64,000 nt of DNA from an uncultured Prochlorococcus sp. (GCA_902538225.1 CACBEF010000004.1:1-64000), one strand, 5' to 3'. Shown: positions 21,754-31,253, counted from the stretch's first letter. Numbers and translations: made by a program. The notes: a model not told the origin generated them from the letters alone.

Positions 21754-24240
21754 TTAATCACTATATTTTTTTATAAGTTTTTCTACTCTTTTTTCTATTG
21801 GTTCATTGCTTAAAGTATTTTTAAGTCTTTCAACTAATAAAGGGAAAGCAAAAGGAGTTGGAGTTTTTATGTCGTTTAATAGAATTTTTAAATTTTTTAA
21901 TCTTTCTAATGATTTAGATATCCTTTTATTTTCTAATTGATATTCTTTAACTTCTTGATGCGATTGTTTTATCAAAAGATGGTCTTCTTCATATTTAGTA
22001 AAGACATCGTAGAAAAGACTTGAACTTATTTGAAGTTGAGAGGAGGTTTTTGTTTTGGTTGGATTATTTTGATTTACAAGTCCACTTATTTGGGCAATAT
22101 TTTTAAATCTACGTTTTGTTAATTCTGAAAAATTAATTGCATTTTCTAGATCTTCTTCTAATTTTTTGTTATTCAAAAAGTAATCTGCTTCTTTTTTTAT
22201 TATGGAAAAATCATAATCTTCTGCGGTAGTTAAGCTAAATCCAAAATCATTAGCAGTAATACTAAATGTAGATTGTTTTAATTTTGCCAATCTCAAAGCC
22301 CATAAAAATGCAATTCCTTCATTTACAAATTTGCCATCAAGTGTAAAAACAAAAAGATTTGATAAATTTTTGGTTTTATATATTTCTATAAGGAATTCAT
22401 CTTTCTTTGGAATATTTGAAAGAACTTTTTGTTTCTTCAATATTGGGCGTAATGAATTGAGTTCAGGATTTAAGCAATCATAAATTTCTAGTTTGTTGCA
22501 TATATCTATTTCTTTTCTCAAACTCTCACAAAGTAGGTCAGAAATTGCCATTTGACCTCCAACCCATGAAGGAATTAGAGAACTTTTTATTGTTGATTTT
22601 TTAACGTATAAAATCATATCTCTTATTCTTACAAATTGAAGCATTTTGCCAGCAAAGTAAAATGTATCTCCTGGATTTAATTTTGAAGCAAAATTCTCCT
22701 CTAAATTACCTAATGATTTACCTTTCATATATTTGACATTCACAAATTTGTCACTTGTAATTGTCCCAATATTGAACTTATGCATTCTTATTAAAGATTT
22801 GTCTTTTACAAAATATTTAAAGTTTTCATTATTATTTTGTGATTCTTCTTTAACTATTTTTTTATATTTTGGGTATGCTTTAAGACATTTTCCTCCATAT
22901 TCTAAAAAGTCAAGACACCAATTCCAATCTTGATCTTTTAAGTTTCTATAACTCCAGCAATTTTTAATTCTTTCTTTCTCAATTTTCGGATCAAAGCCAT
23001 TTCCACATGCCAAACTTATTAGATGTTGTAGAAGCACATCATAAGATAATTCAGGAAGTCTAATTTCCTCAGATATACCACTTTTTATTATTCTTCTCAT
23101 TGCACTAATCTCTAATAACTCTAAAGAATTAGTAGGCATAAAAATTATTTTTGATTTTCCACCTGGTCTATGAGCACTTCTTCCCGCTCTTTGTATAAGT
23201 CTAGCTAAATTCTTTGCACTACCAATTTGAACTATTTGATCTACAGGTTGGAAGTCAACTCCCAAATCTAAAGAGCTGGTGCAGACTACCCATTTTATTA
23301 ATCCGTCTTTAACCCCTTCTTCAACTCTTTTTCTATCTTTTTTATCGAGGGAGCCGTGATGAAGTGCGATTTTATCTTCCATCTCTGGCAGAAAAAATTT
23401 AAGACATTGATACCATCTTTCAGATTGATTTCTTGTATTGGTGAATAATAAGGTGCTTTTATTTTTATCCAGGATTTTTAAAAGTGAAGAGTGACTTCTT
23501 ATTCCTAGATGGCCACTCCATGGAAAGGTCGTTTCCTCCTCTGGCAAAACGCTTATAATTTCTATCTCTTTTTGAATATTTGTACTTATAATTTTGGGTT
23601 TAATAGGGCTCATACCAACTATTGCTCTTGCTGCTTCTTCAATATTTCCGATAGTTGCAGACATTGCCCAAATTTGTAAATTTTTTATATTACCTCTTAG
23701 CCAACTTAAAGATAATTCGCACTGGTTTCCTCTTTTACTACCCATCAATTCATGCCATTCGTCAATAATTATTGATGACAACTCCTTAAACAGATTATTA
23801 GATTCTTTATTAGAAAGTAAAAGAGATAAAGACTCTGGAGTAGTTATAAGAATATTAGGTGGTTTAGCTAGTTGCTTTTTCTTTTCATATGGGGTTGTAT
23901 CCCCATTCCTAATCTCAACAGTGATTTCTTTATTAAAATGTAAAGCTGCTAATTGGATGGAATTTTTTAGATCTCTACTTAGTGCTTTTAAAGGAGTTAT
24001 TAATAATATATTTACACTTTTGTTATTTTTGGGATCTTCTATCTGTGATAGAGGTCCCATTAATGCAGCATAAGTTTTGCCGCATCCAGTAGGAACTTGT
24101 ATTATTCCACTCTCTCCATTTAAAAATGCCTCCCAAGATTCTACTTGGTAGGGTAATGGCTCCCATCCATTTGTAGAGAAAAACTGTTTAATTTTAGAAA
24201 TTAAATTATTTTGCTTACTATTTTTCGTAATATTTGTCAT
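21754..24240 (-). CDS. lhr: Lhr-core DEXH-box helicase
   Basis: This 828-residue superfamily 2 ATP-dependent DNA helicase has Walker A PTGCGKT (near 47), DEWH (DEXH box) in IIIDEWHEL, motif III MSATIGN, LIQRAGRSAHRPGG (motif VI), then a winged-helix and C-terminal Lhr domain. Lhr-core proteins translocate 3'-5' on single-stranded DNA and unwind RNA:DNA hybrids. It overlaps the ligase gene by 4 bases (ATGA) and abuts the MPE gene. Length fits Lhr-core rather than the larger long Lhr. Confidence 0.92.
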   Translation of the reverse strand: MTNITKNSKQNNLISKIKQFFSTNGWEPLPYQVESWEAFLNGESGIIQVPTGCGKTYAALMGPLSQIEDPKNNKSVNILLITPLKALSRDLKNSIQLAALHFNKEITVEIRNGDTTPYEKKKQLAKPPNILITTPESLSLLLSNKESNNLFKELSSIIIDEWHELMGSKRGNQCELSLSWLRGNIKNLQIWAMSATIGNIEEAARAIVGMSPIKPKIISTNIQKEIEIISVLPEEETTFPWSGHLGIRSHSSLLKILDKNKSTLLFTNTRNQSERWYQCLKFFLPEMEDKIALHHGSLDKKDRKRVEEGVKDGLIKWVVCTSSLDLGVDFQPVDQIVQIGSAKNLARLIQRAGRSAHRPGGKSKIIFMPTNSLELLEISAMRRIIKSGISEEIRLPELSYDVLLQHLISLACGNGFDPKIEKERIKNCWSYRNLKDQDWNWCLDFLEYGGKCLKAYPKYKKIVKEESQNNNENFKYFVKDKSLIRMHKFNIGTITSDKFVNVKYMKGKSLGNLEENFASKLNPGDTFYFAGKMLQFVRIRDMILYVKKSTIKSSLIPSWVGGQMAISDLLCESLRKEIDICNKLEIYDCLNPELNSLRPILKKQKVLSNIPKKDEFLIEIYKTKNLSNLFVFTLDGKFVNEGIAFLWALRLAKLKQSTFSITANDFGFSLTTAEDYDFSIIKKEADYFLNNKKLEEDLENAINFSELTKRRFKNIAQISGLVNQNNPTKTKTSSQLQISSSLFYDVFTKYEEDHLLIKQSHQEVKEYQLENKRISKSLERLKNLKILLNDIKTPTPFAFPLLVERLKNTLSNEPIEKRVEKLIKKYSD

Positions 24241-25877
24241 GATATTTTTTTCATCAGTTCATAAGCATTCTCTAGGCTATCTGCATCATTAATTTTTTTA
24301 TCTTTTCTCCATTTTGTTATTCTTGGAAATCTTACTGCTATACCAGACTTATGACGTTTTGAAATTTGTATTTTCTCAAAAGATATTTCGAATACCATTT
24401 CTGGTTTTATCGATCGAACAGGACCAAATTTTTCTATTGTATTTTTCCTTATCCATTTATCTAGCTCTTTAATTTCAATATTTGTTAAACCAGAATATGC
24501 ACTTGCAAATTTAATTAATTCTTGGTCTTTCCATAATGCAAAACTGTAATCTGTATAAAGACCAGCTCTTCTACCTCTACCGCCCTTAGCGTAAATTAGA
24601 ACAGCATCCAGTTGCATAGGATCAACTTTATATTTCCACCAAGTGCCTTTTTTTCTACCAGAGGAGTATATAGAAGTCTTTTTCTTAATTATTAATCCTT
24701 CAGTATTATTTTCTCGAGATTTTTCTTTATAAGTTAAGGCATCAGGCCAATCTTTAGGAAAGATTAAATCACATATTTTGAAAATATCAGAGATATTATT
24801 CTCAGTTTTATTTTGCCATTTTGAAAAATATTTTTCTAACTCAATTCTTCTATTTTCTAATTTAATTTCTCTTATATCTCTTCCATTAATCTCTAAAAGA
24901 TCATAAGCAATAAAAATAATTGGATATTTTAATTGGATTGATTTAGTTGGAGATTTTCTATTTATTCTTTTTTGAAGTAAAGAAAAATCAAAGGCAATTT
25001 GTTCTTTAAAATTCCAAACTAATAATTCCCCATCAAGAACAAAATCATCTTTTATATGCGACATTTTCGCTACTAATTCTGGGAATGATTCATTGACTAA
25101 TTCTTGCCCTCTTGTCCATAACGAAACATTTCCTGATCTTTTAATTAATTGCATCCTTATACCGTCGTATTTCCATTCAAATTGAAAATCATTTATTGAA
25201 TGTTTGAAGATTTTATTTTCAATAGTATTCGCTAGAAGAAATGGAAATGGTTTGGAATTTAAATCTTTAAGATTGATATTCTTGTTAATTAAAAATTCAT
25301 ATGAATCAATTGATGGCTCGAAATTCCCCATCAACCTATGGGAAATAATCTCTTCATCAATATTAATTAGTTTTGATATTGATTTTGTAATTAATCCGAT
25401 AGAGACTCCTATTCTAAAAGTTCCTGTAAGAATTTTATTGAAAATTAGATGGTTATCTTCAGGTAATGTTTCCCACATATTTTTAATTTTAAAATTTTTC
25501 TCCTCCTCATTAAGTTTTGATAAATCAGGTATTGTTTTGCTTAGTAATTCATTGAGACTTATATTTGATAATTTCTTTTTTCTGGAAGTACTTTTATTTT
25601 TAAGTAATAACGTTATTACCTCAGCAGAATCACCAACTTTTAAATAGCATGTATCAATTAACCATTCAGGATATTCATATATTTGAGAAAAAAGATTTTT
25701 TAAATATCTTCCACTAATAAATCTCTTATTACTTTTTCCAGTCAGTAAATATATTGCCCATGAATTATCTTTTGGATCATTAGATAAAAAATAATTCTTT
25801 AAAACTTCAATTTTATTATTTGTACTGTTATTTGAATCTAAATTTACAAATAATTCTGAAAAATTTTTTAAGCTCAT
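24237..25877 (-). CDS. ATP-dependent DNA ligase
   Basis: This 546-residue ligase has an N-terminal DNA-binding region (about 1-215), then the nucleotidyltransferase with K236-Y-D-G-I-R (motif I, adenylated Lys), DGELLVW (motif III), EGLIIKK (motif IV) and WWKYK (motif V), and an OB-fold C terminus. It is of the type found beside Lhr-core and MPE. It overlaps the helicase start by 4 bases and follows the exonuclease by 2. Sealing and processing enzymes in one operon suggest a nick- or gap-repair pathway. Confidence 0.93.
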   Translation of the reverse strand: MSLKNFSELFVNLDSNNSTNNKIEVLKNYFLSNDPKDNSWAIYLLTGKSNKRFISGRYLKNLFSQIYEYPEWLIDTCYLKVGDSAEVITLLLKNKSTSRKKKLSNISLNELLSKTIPDLSKLNEEEKNFKIKNMWETLPEDNHLIFNKILTGTFRIGVSIGLITKSISKLINIDEEIISHRLMGNFEPSIDSYEFLINKNINLKDLNSKPFPFLLANTIENKIFKHSINDFQFEWKYDGIRMQLIKRSGNVSLWTRGQELVNESFPELVAKMSHIKDDFVLDGELLVWNFKEQIAFDFSLLQKRINRKSPTKSIQLKYPIIFIAYDLLEINGRDIREIKLENRRIELEKYFSKWQNKTENNISDIFKICDLIFPKDWPDALTYKEKSRENNTEGLIIKKKTSIYSSGRKKGTWWKYKVDPMQLDAVLIYAKGGRGRRAGLYTDYSFALWKDQELIKFASAYSGLTNIEIKELDKWIRKNTIEKFGPVRSIKPEMVFEISFEKIQISKRHKSGIAVRFPRITKWRKDKKINDADSLENAYELMKKIS

Positions 25878-25879
25878 AT

Positions 25880-26866
25880 TTATTTACCGAAGAAAAGAAC
25901 ATTTATTGATTCCTTCTCAACTAAAAATTTACTTAAAGCTTCACTATCTCCATGATGAAAAAATACATTTTTTGCTTCAGACTTTTTTACTACTTCCAGA
26001 ATTCCATCCCAATCTGCATGATCAGAGATTGGGAATCCCATGTCATATCCTGATCTTTTTCTTAGAGCTCTTATTGACATCCATCCACTCGCAAAAGCTG
26101 TTTGAATATTTTTGAAATTTTTTAGATAAGAGCCCTTACTTAAAGATGGTGGTAATAATATTAGACTTCCTTTAAGTTCATCAATCTTATTTTTATTTTC
26201 GATTTTTATAGTATCTATAATATTAATTCCAAGTTTTCTATAACTATTGTTCATTTTATGAATGCTGCCATGAGAATAAATATTGCCTTTAAAATTTGTT
26301 TGACTAATTTCGTTTAACAATCTCTGAGCTTTTCCAAGTGAATAGCAGAAAAGTAAAGAAGTTTTTTCTGGTGAATTAGTTATCCATTTTGAAATATCAT
26401 TTGCTATTTTATTTGATTCATCCCACTTAAATATTGGCAAACCAAAAGTACATTCGCTTATTAAATAATCAGTTTTTACTATTTCATATTCTTTGCAAGT
26501 CTCATCTCTTTGTAGCTTAAAGTCACCTGAAATTAGCCATTTTTCTTCAGCAAAAATAAACCTTATTTGACTAGATCCAAGTATGTGACCAGATGGATGA
26601 AAAGAAATATTGATGCCATTTATCTTAAATTCTTCTCCATAATCAAAAGTCTTAATATTGAGATTATCTCCAACTCTTTCTTTAAGAAGCATCGCAGTCT
26701 CTTTAGTAGAAAGGTATTCTTCACAGCCAAATGTAAAGTGATCAAAATGAGCATGGGTTATTAATGCTCTTTTTACTGGCTTACTTGGATCTATCCAAAT
26801 ATCAGCAAGTTCACAATAAAGATTTCCATCTTTATATCTGATTAAATCTTCTTGTTTAGTTCTCAA
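25880..26866 (-). CDS. MBL/beta-CASP-type exonuclease of the Lhr/ligase cluster
   Basis: This 328-residue metallo-beta-lactamase fold protein has metal motifs TH-AHFDH (HxHxDH at about 37-42), a His in SGHILGSS, D in ISGDFK, and SDHADWD with HHGD at the end. These are the ligands of DNA- or RNA-specific exonucleases such as the Exo member of the Lhr-core/MPE cluster. First gene of the operon; no promoter was pinpointed. Confidence 0.87.
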   Translation of the reverse strand: MRTKQEDLIRYKDGNLYCELADIWIDPSKPVKRALITHAHFDHFTFGCEEYLSTKETAMLLKERVGDNLNIKTFDYGEEFKINGINISFHPSGHILGSSQIRFIFAEEKWLISGDFKLQRDETCKEYEIVKTDYLISECTFGLPIFKWDESNKIANDISKWITNSPEKTSLLFCYSLGKAQRLLNEISQTNFKGNIYSHGSIHKMNNSYRKLGINIIDTIKIENKNKIDELKGSLILLPPSLSKGSYLKNFKNIQTAFASGWMSIRALRKRSGYDMGFPISDHADWDGILEVVKKSEAKNVFFHHGDSEALSKFLVEKESINVLFFGK

Positions 26867-26901
26867 AACTACATCTTTTACAATGAAGTTAATTTAGCTA
26901 A

Positions 26902-27315
26902 TTATGCCCATGCTTGTTTTGATAGAGCTATGGCTGAAATTGTTAATAAAGCAATAACTACAAATTTGTTACTCCAATTAATCAAGAATGAACTAATTTT
27001 GTTATGAGAAACTCTATTAGATGGCACAATTTTTCCATGAATCAGAATGTGATGATTTTCATTATTTTCTAAATAATTTAAATTTTTAATCTCATTTATT
27101 AATTTGGATTCGCAAGTTGATAGTTTTTCTACTTGATTTAATAAATCAATATCTTCAGGTCTTAGTAAAGAATTTAATTCTTTAATTTGTCTTTCATTTT
27201 TCACAAGAAATTCATTAACTATCTCATCTGTTCCTAGCCCCTTCTTTATATTTAAAAGAATATGATCTCTTTCCCAAGATTTTTCAAGAGAATTTAAAAT
27301 TTTGCTTATGCTCAT
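26902..27315 (-). CDS. Tail-anchored hypothetical protein
   Basis: This 137-residue helical protein (residues 1-75 rich in Leu/Lys/Glu with LLRPEDIDLLNQVEKL) ends in a single transmembrane segment (FVVIALLTISAIALSKQAWA), so it is probably anchored by its C terminus. It lies 35 bases upstream of the repair operon on the same strand and could be its first gene. No family recognised. Confidence 0.6.
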   Translation of the reverse strand: MSISKILNSLEKSWERDHILLNIKKGLGTDEIVNEFLVKNERQIKELNSLLRPEDIDLLNQVEKLSTCESKLINEIKNLNYLENNENHHILIHGKIVPSNRVSHNKISSFLINWSNKFVVIALLTISAIALSKQAWA

Positions 27316-27395
27316 TTTAAGTATTTTTACTTATGATAAATTATTGTTTTTTCCTTCTGTGACTTATTCCTTTAAGTAATTAGAAAAAATTATTT

Positions 27396-27680
27396 TTATT
27401 TAAGATTTCGAATAAGTCTGTTTGCAAAATATTTTATCTTTACCTTTTCTACAATTTTTTTAGAACTGCTTTCTGGTTTAACTTTATTTAAGTTAATTAC
27501 TTCATCTGAAACATTTTTGCCCGTTTCAAAATAAATTTTAATTTTTTTTAATTCTTCTTCATTTAATCTTTTTGTCGCACCTTTTGCGTTTATTCCAAGT
27601 TTCTTGCAGGCTAATAATATTCTATTACTTTCGACATTAAGATCTTTGGCAATACTAAAAATAGGAGTGTTGATAGACAT
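27396..27680 (-). CDS. Stand-alone IF-2 N-terminal-domain protein
   Basis: This 94-residue protein has residues 8-55 (IFSIAKDLNVESNRILLACKKLGINAKGATKRLNEEELKKI) matching the IF2_N fold found at the N terminus of translation factor IF-2 (first strand IxxLAKxLN, CKKLGI). The GTPase is absent. The end is basic (RLIRNLK). Possibly an RNA- or ribosome-binding accessory, or a remnant; see findings. Confidence 0.75.
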   Translation of the reverse strand: MSINTPIFSIAKDLNVESNRILLACKKLGINAKGATKRLNEEELKKIKIYFETGKNVSDEVINLNKVKPESSSKKIVEKVKIKYFANRLIRNLK

Positions 27681-27775
27681 TATTTTTTTTTCATGTAATT
27701 TATTATTTATACTATATTTATAAGTTAGAAATTAAATTTATTTTTAACTATTATTAATTTCAAAAACTTTTTTAA

Positions 27776-29095
27776 TTAGGCAACTTCATCTTCGAAATTA
27801 TTTAAATCATTAAACTTTTTCTTCATGGTAGGGTTATTTCTAGTTAATTTCTTTACTGTCAAATCTTGAGATTTGCTATCAGCAGATAAAAGATGTTTTT
27901 TCGAAAGAATTAAAGCTTCTTTGGTTTTTTGTAAATGGGTTATTGATTTATCAATTTCTGAAATTGCATCATTAAATCTATCCTGGGCAAGTGAAACATT
28001 TTTACCTACTGCATTTTTGAATTGCTCAAGAGTACTTTCAAAATTAGTTATGTCGTAATTCTCGCGTCTCATTAAATCAATTTGTGATTTGTATTTTAAG
28101 GTTTCCATAGATGCGTTTCTTAACAGAGAAATAATGGGCAAGAAAAATTGCGGTCTTATGATATACATCTTTGGAAATCTATGAGAAACGTCTACAATTC
28201 CTGCATTATAAAGTTCACTATCTGGTTCTAGAAGCGATACGAGCACTGCGTATTCACAAGATTTTTGCCTTCTATCTTTATCTAATTCTTTTAAGAAATC
28301 TTCGTTTTTTCTTTTATTAGTTCCATTTAAACTTTCATTCTTCATTTCAAACATTATTGATACTACTTCTGTTTTATTTTCATCAAATTCTCTAAATATA
28401 TAGTCCCCTTTACTTCCAGAAGAGACATCATTATCCTTTTCGAAATATGAGTTTTTAAACGCAGATGCACGATTAAGATTAAATTGGGTTTCGCAATGGA
28501 TTTCTAAGGTTTCCCCTACCATCTTTGTAGATAATCTAGACTTCATTTCTCTTAATTCCTGTATAGTCAGGTCCCTTTCACTAATTTTACTTTTAAACTT
28601 TTCTTCAATTAATTTTTCATTAATTGAATGTTCAAGTTTCATCTTTTCAATGGAATTTGTTAATGAAGAGTTCTCTTTTTCTAAATTATTAACAGCTTCA
28701 TTTACTTTGTTTTTTAAAGATAATTCTGAAATTAAAGACTGGTTTTTGATTTCATCCTTCAACTTGATTAATTCATTATTCAATGAATTAATTTTATTTG
28801 TTGCTTGATTTTTTAAATCATTGAGGGCATTTGTTTTCTTTTCTTCAGAGATTTTTAATTTAGATTCAAGAGTTTGGATTTCAGACTCTTTAATGCGATT
28901 TTGCTCTATTAACTTTATTTTTAACTCACGTTTTAAAATTTCCAAAGCTTTTTTATTATCTTCTTCAGCCAAGATAAGTCTTTCTTTTATTTGCTTGTTA
29001 AATTCTTCGTCTTTTATTTGAAGAAGTATTTCTTCAAAGCTGCTGGGATCAATTCGGAAAGTTTTCCCGCATGAAGGACATTTAATATCTTTCAT
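27776..29095 (-). CDS. DUF2130 coiled-coil protein
   Basis: This 439-residue protein has an N-terminal CPSCGKTF zinc-ribbon-like motif, a long coiled coil (about 25-200) and a C-terminal DUF2130 domain with SKGDYIF, IMFEMKNES and RRQKSCEYAVLVSLLEPDSELYN. The D...FEMK spacing resembles PD-(D/E)XK nucleases, and I believe DUF2130 has been grouped with them; this is not certain. Function is unknown. It is alone on the minus strand. Confidence 0.8.
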   Translation of the reverse strand: MKDIKCPSCGKTFRIDPSSFEEILLQIKDEEFNKQIKERLILAEEDNKKALEILKRELKIKLIEQNRIKESEIQTLESKLKISEEKKTNALNDLKNQATNKINSLNNELIKLKDEIKNQSLISELSLKNKVNEAVNNLEKENSSLTNSIEKMKLEHSINEKLIEEKFKSKISERDLTIQELREMKSRLSTKMVGETLEIHCETQFNLNRASAFKNSYFEKDNDVSSGSKGDYIFREFDENKTEVVSIMFEMKNESLNGTNKRKNEDFLKELDKDRRQKSCEYAVLVSLLEPDSELYNAGIVDVSHRFPKMYIIRPQFFLPIISLLRNASMETLKYKSQIDLMRRENYDITNFESTLEQFKNAVGKNVSLAQDRFNDAISEIDKSITHLQKTKEALILSKKHLLSADSKSQDLTVKKLTRNNPTMKKKFNDLNNFEDEVA

Positions 29096-29226
29096 TTTTT
29101 AATTACAGAATTAATACTAGAAAGGATTTAATATTCAAATTATGTAAAAAGAATATTTTTCTTGACTAAGAATAAACAATGATCCAATGTTATGCATTAA
29201 AAAATAAAATAATTACTTAATAAAAG

Positions 29227-29595
29227 TCATATTAATCCTGATTCTTTAAGAATATTTATTTTATTTGCTAATTCAATATCTGCAGAAGATATTGAGCGGT
29301 CTAAAGTTTTGTGAGATGAAACTGTGTAACCACTATCATCAACAAATTCGTCTTCAGCATCTTTTAATTGGGCATTCTCCTTTTGGAGATCTTTAAAATT
29401 ATCCGACTTGTATATATTTGACTTACTGATGTTACTATATCCAAAATTCGCAATTCCTCTAGCATCTAATGCTTCCTCAACCAATATTCCAACTACCTTA
29501 GATCTACTTATAGATTCGCTCTTGGATATTTCATCAATAATTTCAAGTACTCTTTTTCTAGGGAGATATCCTATTCTTTTAACTTTATTTTCCAT
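29227..29595 (-). CDS. Possible ribbon-helix-helix regulator
   Basis: This 122-residue protein has an N-terminal 45 residues (RIGYLPRKRVLEIIDEISKSESISRSKVVGILVEEALDARG) with the strand-helix-helix layout of RHH DNA-binding domains, including a typical (I/V)S-x-S-x-V-(V/I)-x-x-L-(V/I)-x-x-A-L ending. The C-terminal half is an acidic helical region that could mediate oligomerisation. No cognate toxin is seen next to it. Likely a DNA-binding regulator of unknown target. Confidence 0.55.
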   Translation of the reverse strand: MENKVKRIGYLPRKRVLEIIDEISKSESISRSKVVGILVEEALDARGIANFGYSNISKSNIYKSDNFKDLQKENAQLKDAEDEFVDDSGYTVSSHKTLDRSISSADIELANKINILKESGLI

Positions 29596-29824
29596 GAGTC
29601 TTTATATATGTCAATATTGTAACACTTCTGTCAAATGTAATCAGATTTTGATTAAGAGTACTTATTTAATAATTTAAAAAATGAGATTAAAGTATAATTT
29701 TAAAGAACACTCATATAAAGTTATTTCTCAAATAGTAATGAGGATAGTTTTATATGTTTCTTCTAATTACTATTTCAGATTGGGTCGGGTTCCTGAAATT
29801 TTCTTTATTTAAATTCCAAATATT

Positions 29825-30028
29825 ATGAGTGATAAACTATATGATAATGCTGATAGCTTTGCAATGTCATTTGATGAGGAATGGGAAAATATTGATTGTG
29901 ATGATATTCAATACAAGATAGATAAGGTATTTGAACTTTTATCAGATCACCCTTTTTTAATATCTAATCCAGACAATGCTAGAAAAATGGCAGAATTTAG
30001 GATATTTTCCTTAAAAAAATTTCAATAA
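29825..30028 (+). CDS. Small acidic hypothetical protein
   Basis: This 67-residue protein has an acidic start (SFDEEWENIDCDDIQYKIDKVFELLSDHPFLI) and a basic helical end. No known family. About 230 bases upstream contain no gene. Confidence 0.55.
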   Translation: MSDKLYDNADSFAMSFDEEWENIDCDDIQYKIDKVFELLSDHPFLISNPDNARKMAEFRIFSLKKFQ

Positions 30029-30084
30029 TTATTCTAAAATTTTATTAAATTAATTATTTCAAATTAATACTTATTACTTAAGAT

Positions 30085-30258
30085 TTAAATAGTTGGTGAA
30101 TTAAAAAATCCCTTACTGTATAAGAATATTATTATGCCAATAATTGGACCTATTCCAAAAACAAACAGTACTAATTTCGCAGAATTTTTTGTTTGACCTA
30201 ACTTTTGATCTTTTAAATTTGAATTAGTTTGAATTTTTTTTGATTTTTTCTTTTTCAT
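30085..30258 (-). CDS. 57-residue single-pass membrane peptide
   Basis: A lysine-rich N terminus (MKKKKSKKIQTNSNLKDQK) precedes one hydrophobic helix (LVLFVFGIGPIIGIIIFLY) and a short tail. The charge distribution predicts an N-in topology. Convergent with 29825. Function unknown. Confidence 0.5.
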   Translation of the reverse strand: MKKKKSKKIQTNSNLKDQKLGQTKNSAKLVLFVFGIGPIIGIIIFLYSKGFFNSPTI

Positions 30259-30394
30259 GAATGATATATTACTACAACGAGACTTTAAAAGATTTTGATA
30301 CGTTATTTGGTTTGAAATAATTTTTCAATTTAAAAATATTGAAATGGGATTCAAAAAAGATCGTATTGTATAATGTAAAGAATATAAAGGAAAT

Positions 30395-30592
30395 ATGAGT
30401 GCAACTAAGAGAGAGGAAGTATGTTCTCACCTTAGATATATAAGGGTAGAGCTTAGAGAGATGCATCAAATGCTCATCAAAGAAGATTTGTTGCCAGATC
30501 TTAATGAAGCAAAGGAAGTACTCGCACAGCTTGATGCTTTATTAGATTTATTATCAGAAAAAAAAGTAACGAAGATAAAAAGCCAATTTTGA
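30395..30592 (+). CDS. Small helical hypothetical protein
   Basis: This 65-residue coiled-coil-like protein contains SHLRYIRVELREMHQMLIKEDLLPDLNEAKEVLAQLDALLDLL. The composition is typical of a small conserved picocyanobacterial family. No function assigned. Confidence 0.6.
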   Translation: MSATKREEVCSHLRYIRVELREMHQMLIKEDLLPDLNEAKEVLAQLDALLDLLSEKKVTKIKSQF

Positions 30593-30616
30593 AAACTTTT
30601 GGTTAATTTGAATATA

Positions 30617-30811
30617 TTAAAGATAATTTGTGGCTGATTCTATTTTTTTTCTATTGTCGTGCATCTGTTCTAATTTATTGTAAATTTCTTTTATTTGGAT
30701 TTGTATTAGATCGGTCGAATGTATATTACTTAAAGCATCTAATGTTGATAGAAGACTTTCTTTGGCTTCAATTAAATGTCTACATTCTTTACTGCCTGCT
30801 TCGTATGACAT
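30617..30811 (-). CDS. Small helical hypothetical protein
   Basis: This 64-residue protein contains ECRHLIEAKESLLSTLDALSNI, followed by a second helix (IQIQIKEIYNKLEQMHDNRKKI). It is convergent with 30395 (24 bases apart) and has a similar two-helix layout. Function unknown. Confidence 0.6.
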   Translation of the reverse strand: MSYEAGSKECRHLIEAKESLLSTLDALSNIHSTDLIQIQIKEIYNKLEQMHDNRKKIESATNYL

Positions 30812-30953
30812 AGGATTTTTATAAAAAATTTATTATCCCAAATATATTAAAAATTCTTCCGTATTGCTTGATACTCTTATTAAATCAACGCTTATTATTG
30901 TAATTTTCTATACAGAATAAGAAATTATTTTCACTAAGATTTAATAAAAACTT

Positions 30954-31136
30954 ATGCAAGAAAACTCCAATGATTATAAATTCTGTATTAAGTTGGCCTT
31001 GGACAATGCAAAACAAAGAATTAACTTACTAGATAATTCTGATAAAAAGTGTGTCCTAGAAGAATATAAGGAATGGATTAATGATGGTTTAAATAAGCAT
31101 ACGATTTTACTACTTAGAGATGATCCGATCATCTAA
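30954..31136 (+). CDS. Small hypothetical protein
   Basis: This 60-residue protein contains YKFCIKLALDNAKQRINLLD, then a second helix (VLEEYKEWINDGL). No known family; the composition is protein-like and the gene is isolated between minus-strand peptides. Confidence 0.5.
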   Translation: MQENSNDYKFCIKLALDNAKQRINLLDNSDKKCVLEEYKEWINDGLNKHTILLLRDDPII

Positions 31137-31157
31137 GAATGAATTTAAAAATATTTT

Positions 31158-31253
31158 TTAGTTCTTTGTACTAGAAGTAACCTTAAATAAAAAATAAAGA
31201 CTTGCAATGAATATAATTGCCAAGATAACAGTTAATGAAGAAAAATTATCCAT
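31158..31253 (-). CDS. 31-residue membrane peptide
   Basis: Starts MDNFSSLTVILAIIFIASLY: one hydrophobic helix ending FLFKVTSSTKN. It is the short, single-helix type that recurs across this region. Function unknown. Confidence 0.45.
   Translation of the reverse strand: MDNFSSLTVILAIIFIASLYFLFKVTSSTKN

Noticed and set aside
23594..24073. 159-codon plus-strand frame opposite the Lhr-core gene
   Set aside because: It is the complement of a conserved helicase region; long antisense frames of this type are common and no family is visible.
30272..30469. Minus-strand 65-codon frame
   Set aside because: It overlaps the better-supported 30395-30592 gene and the composition (Phe/Tyr/Ser-rich) looks like a complement artefact.
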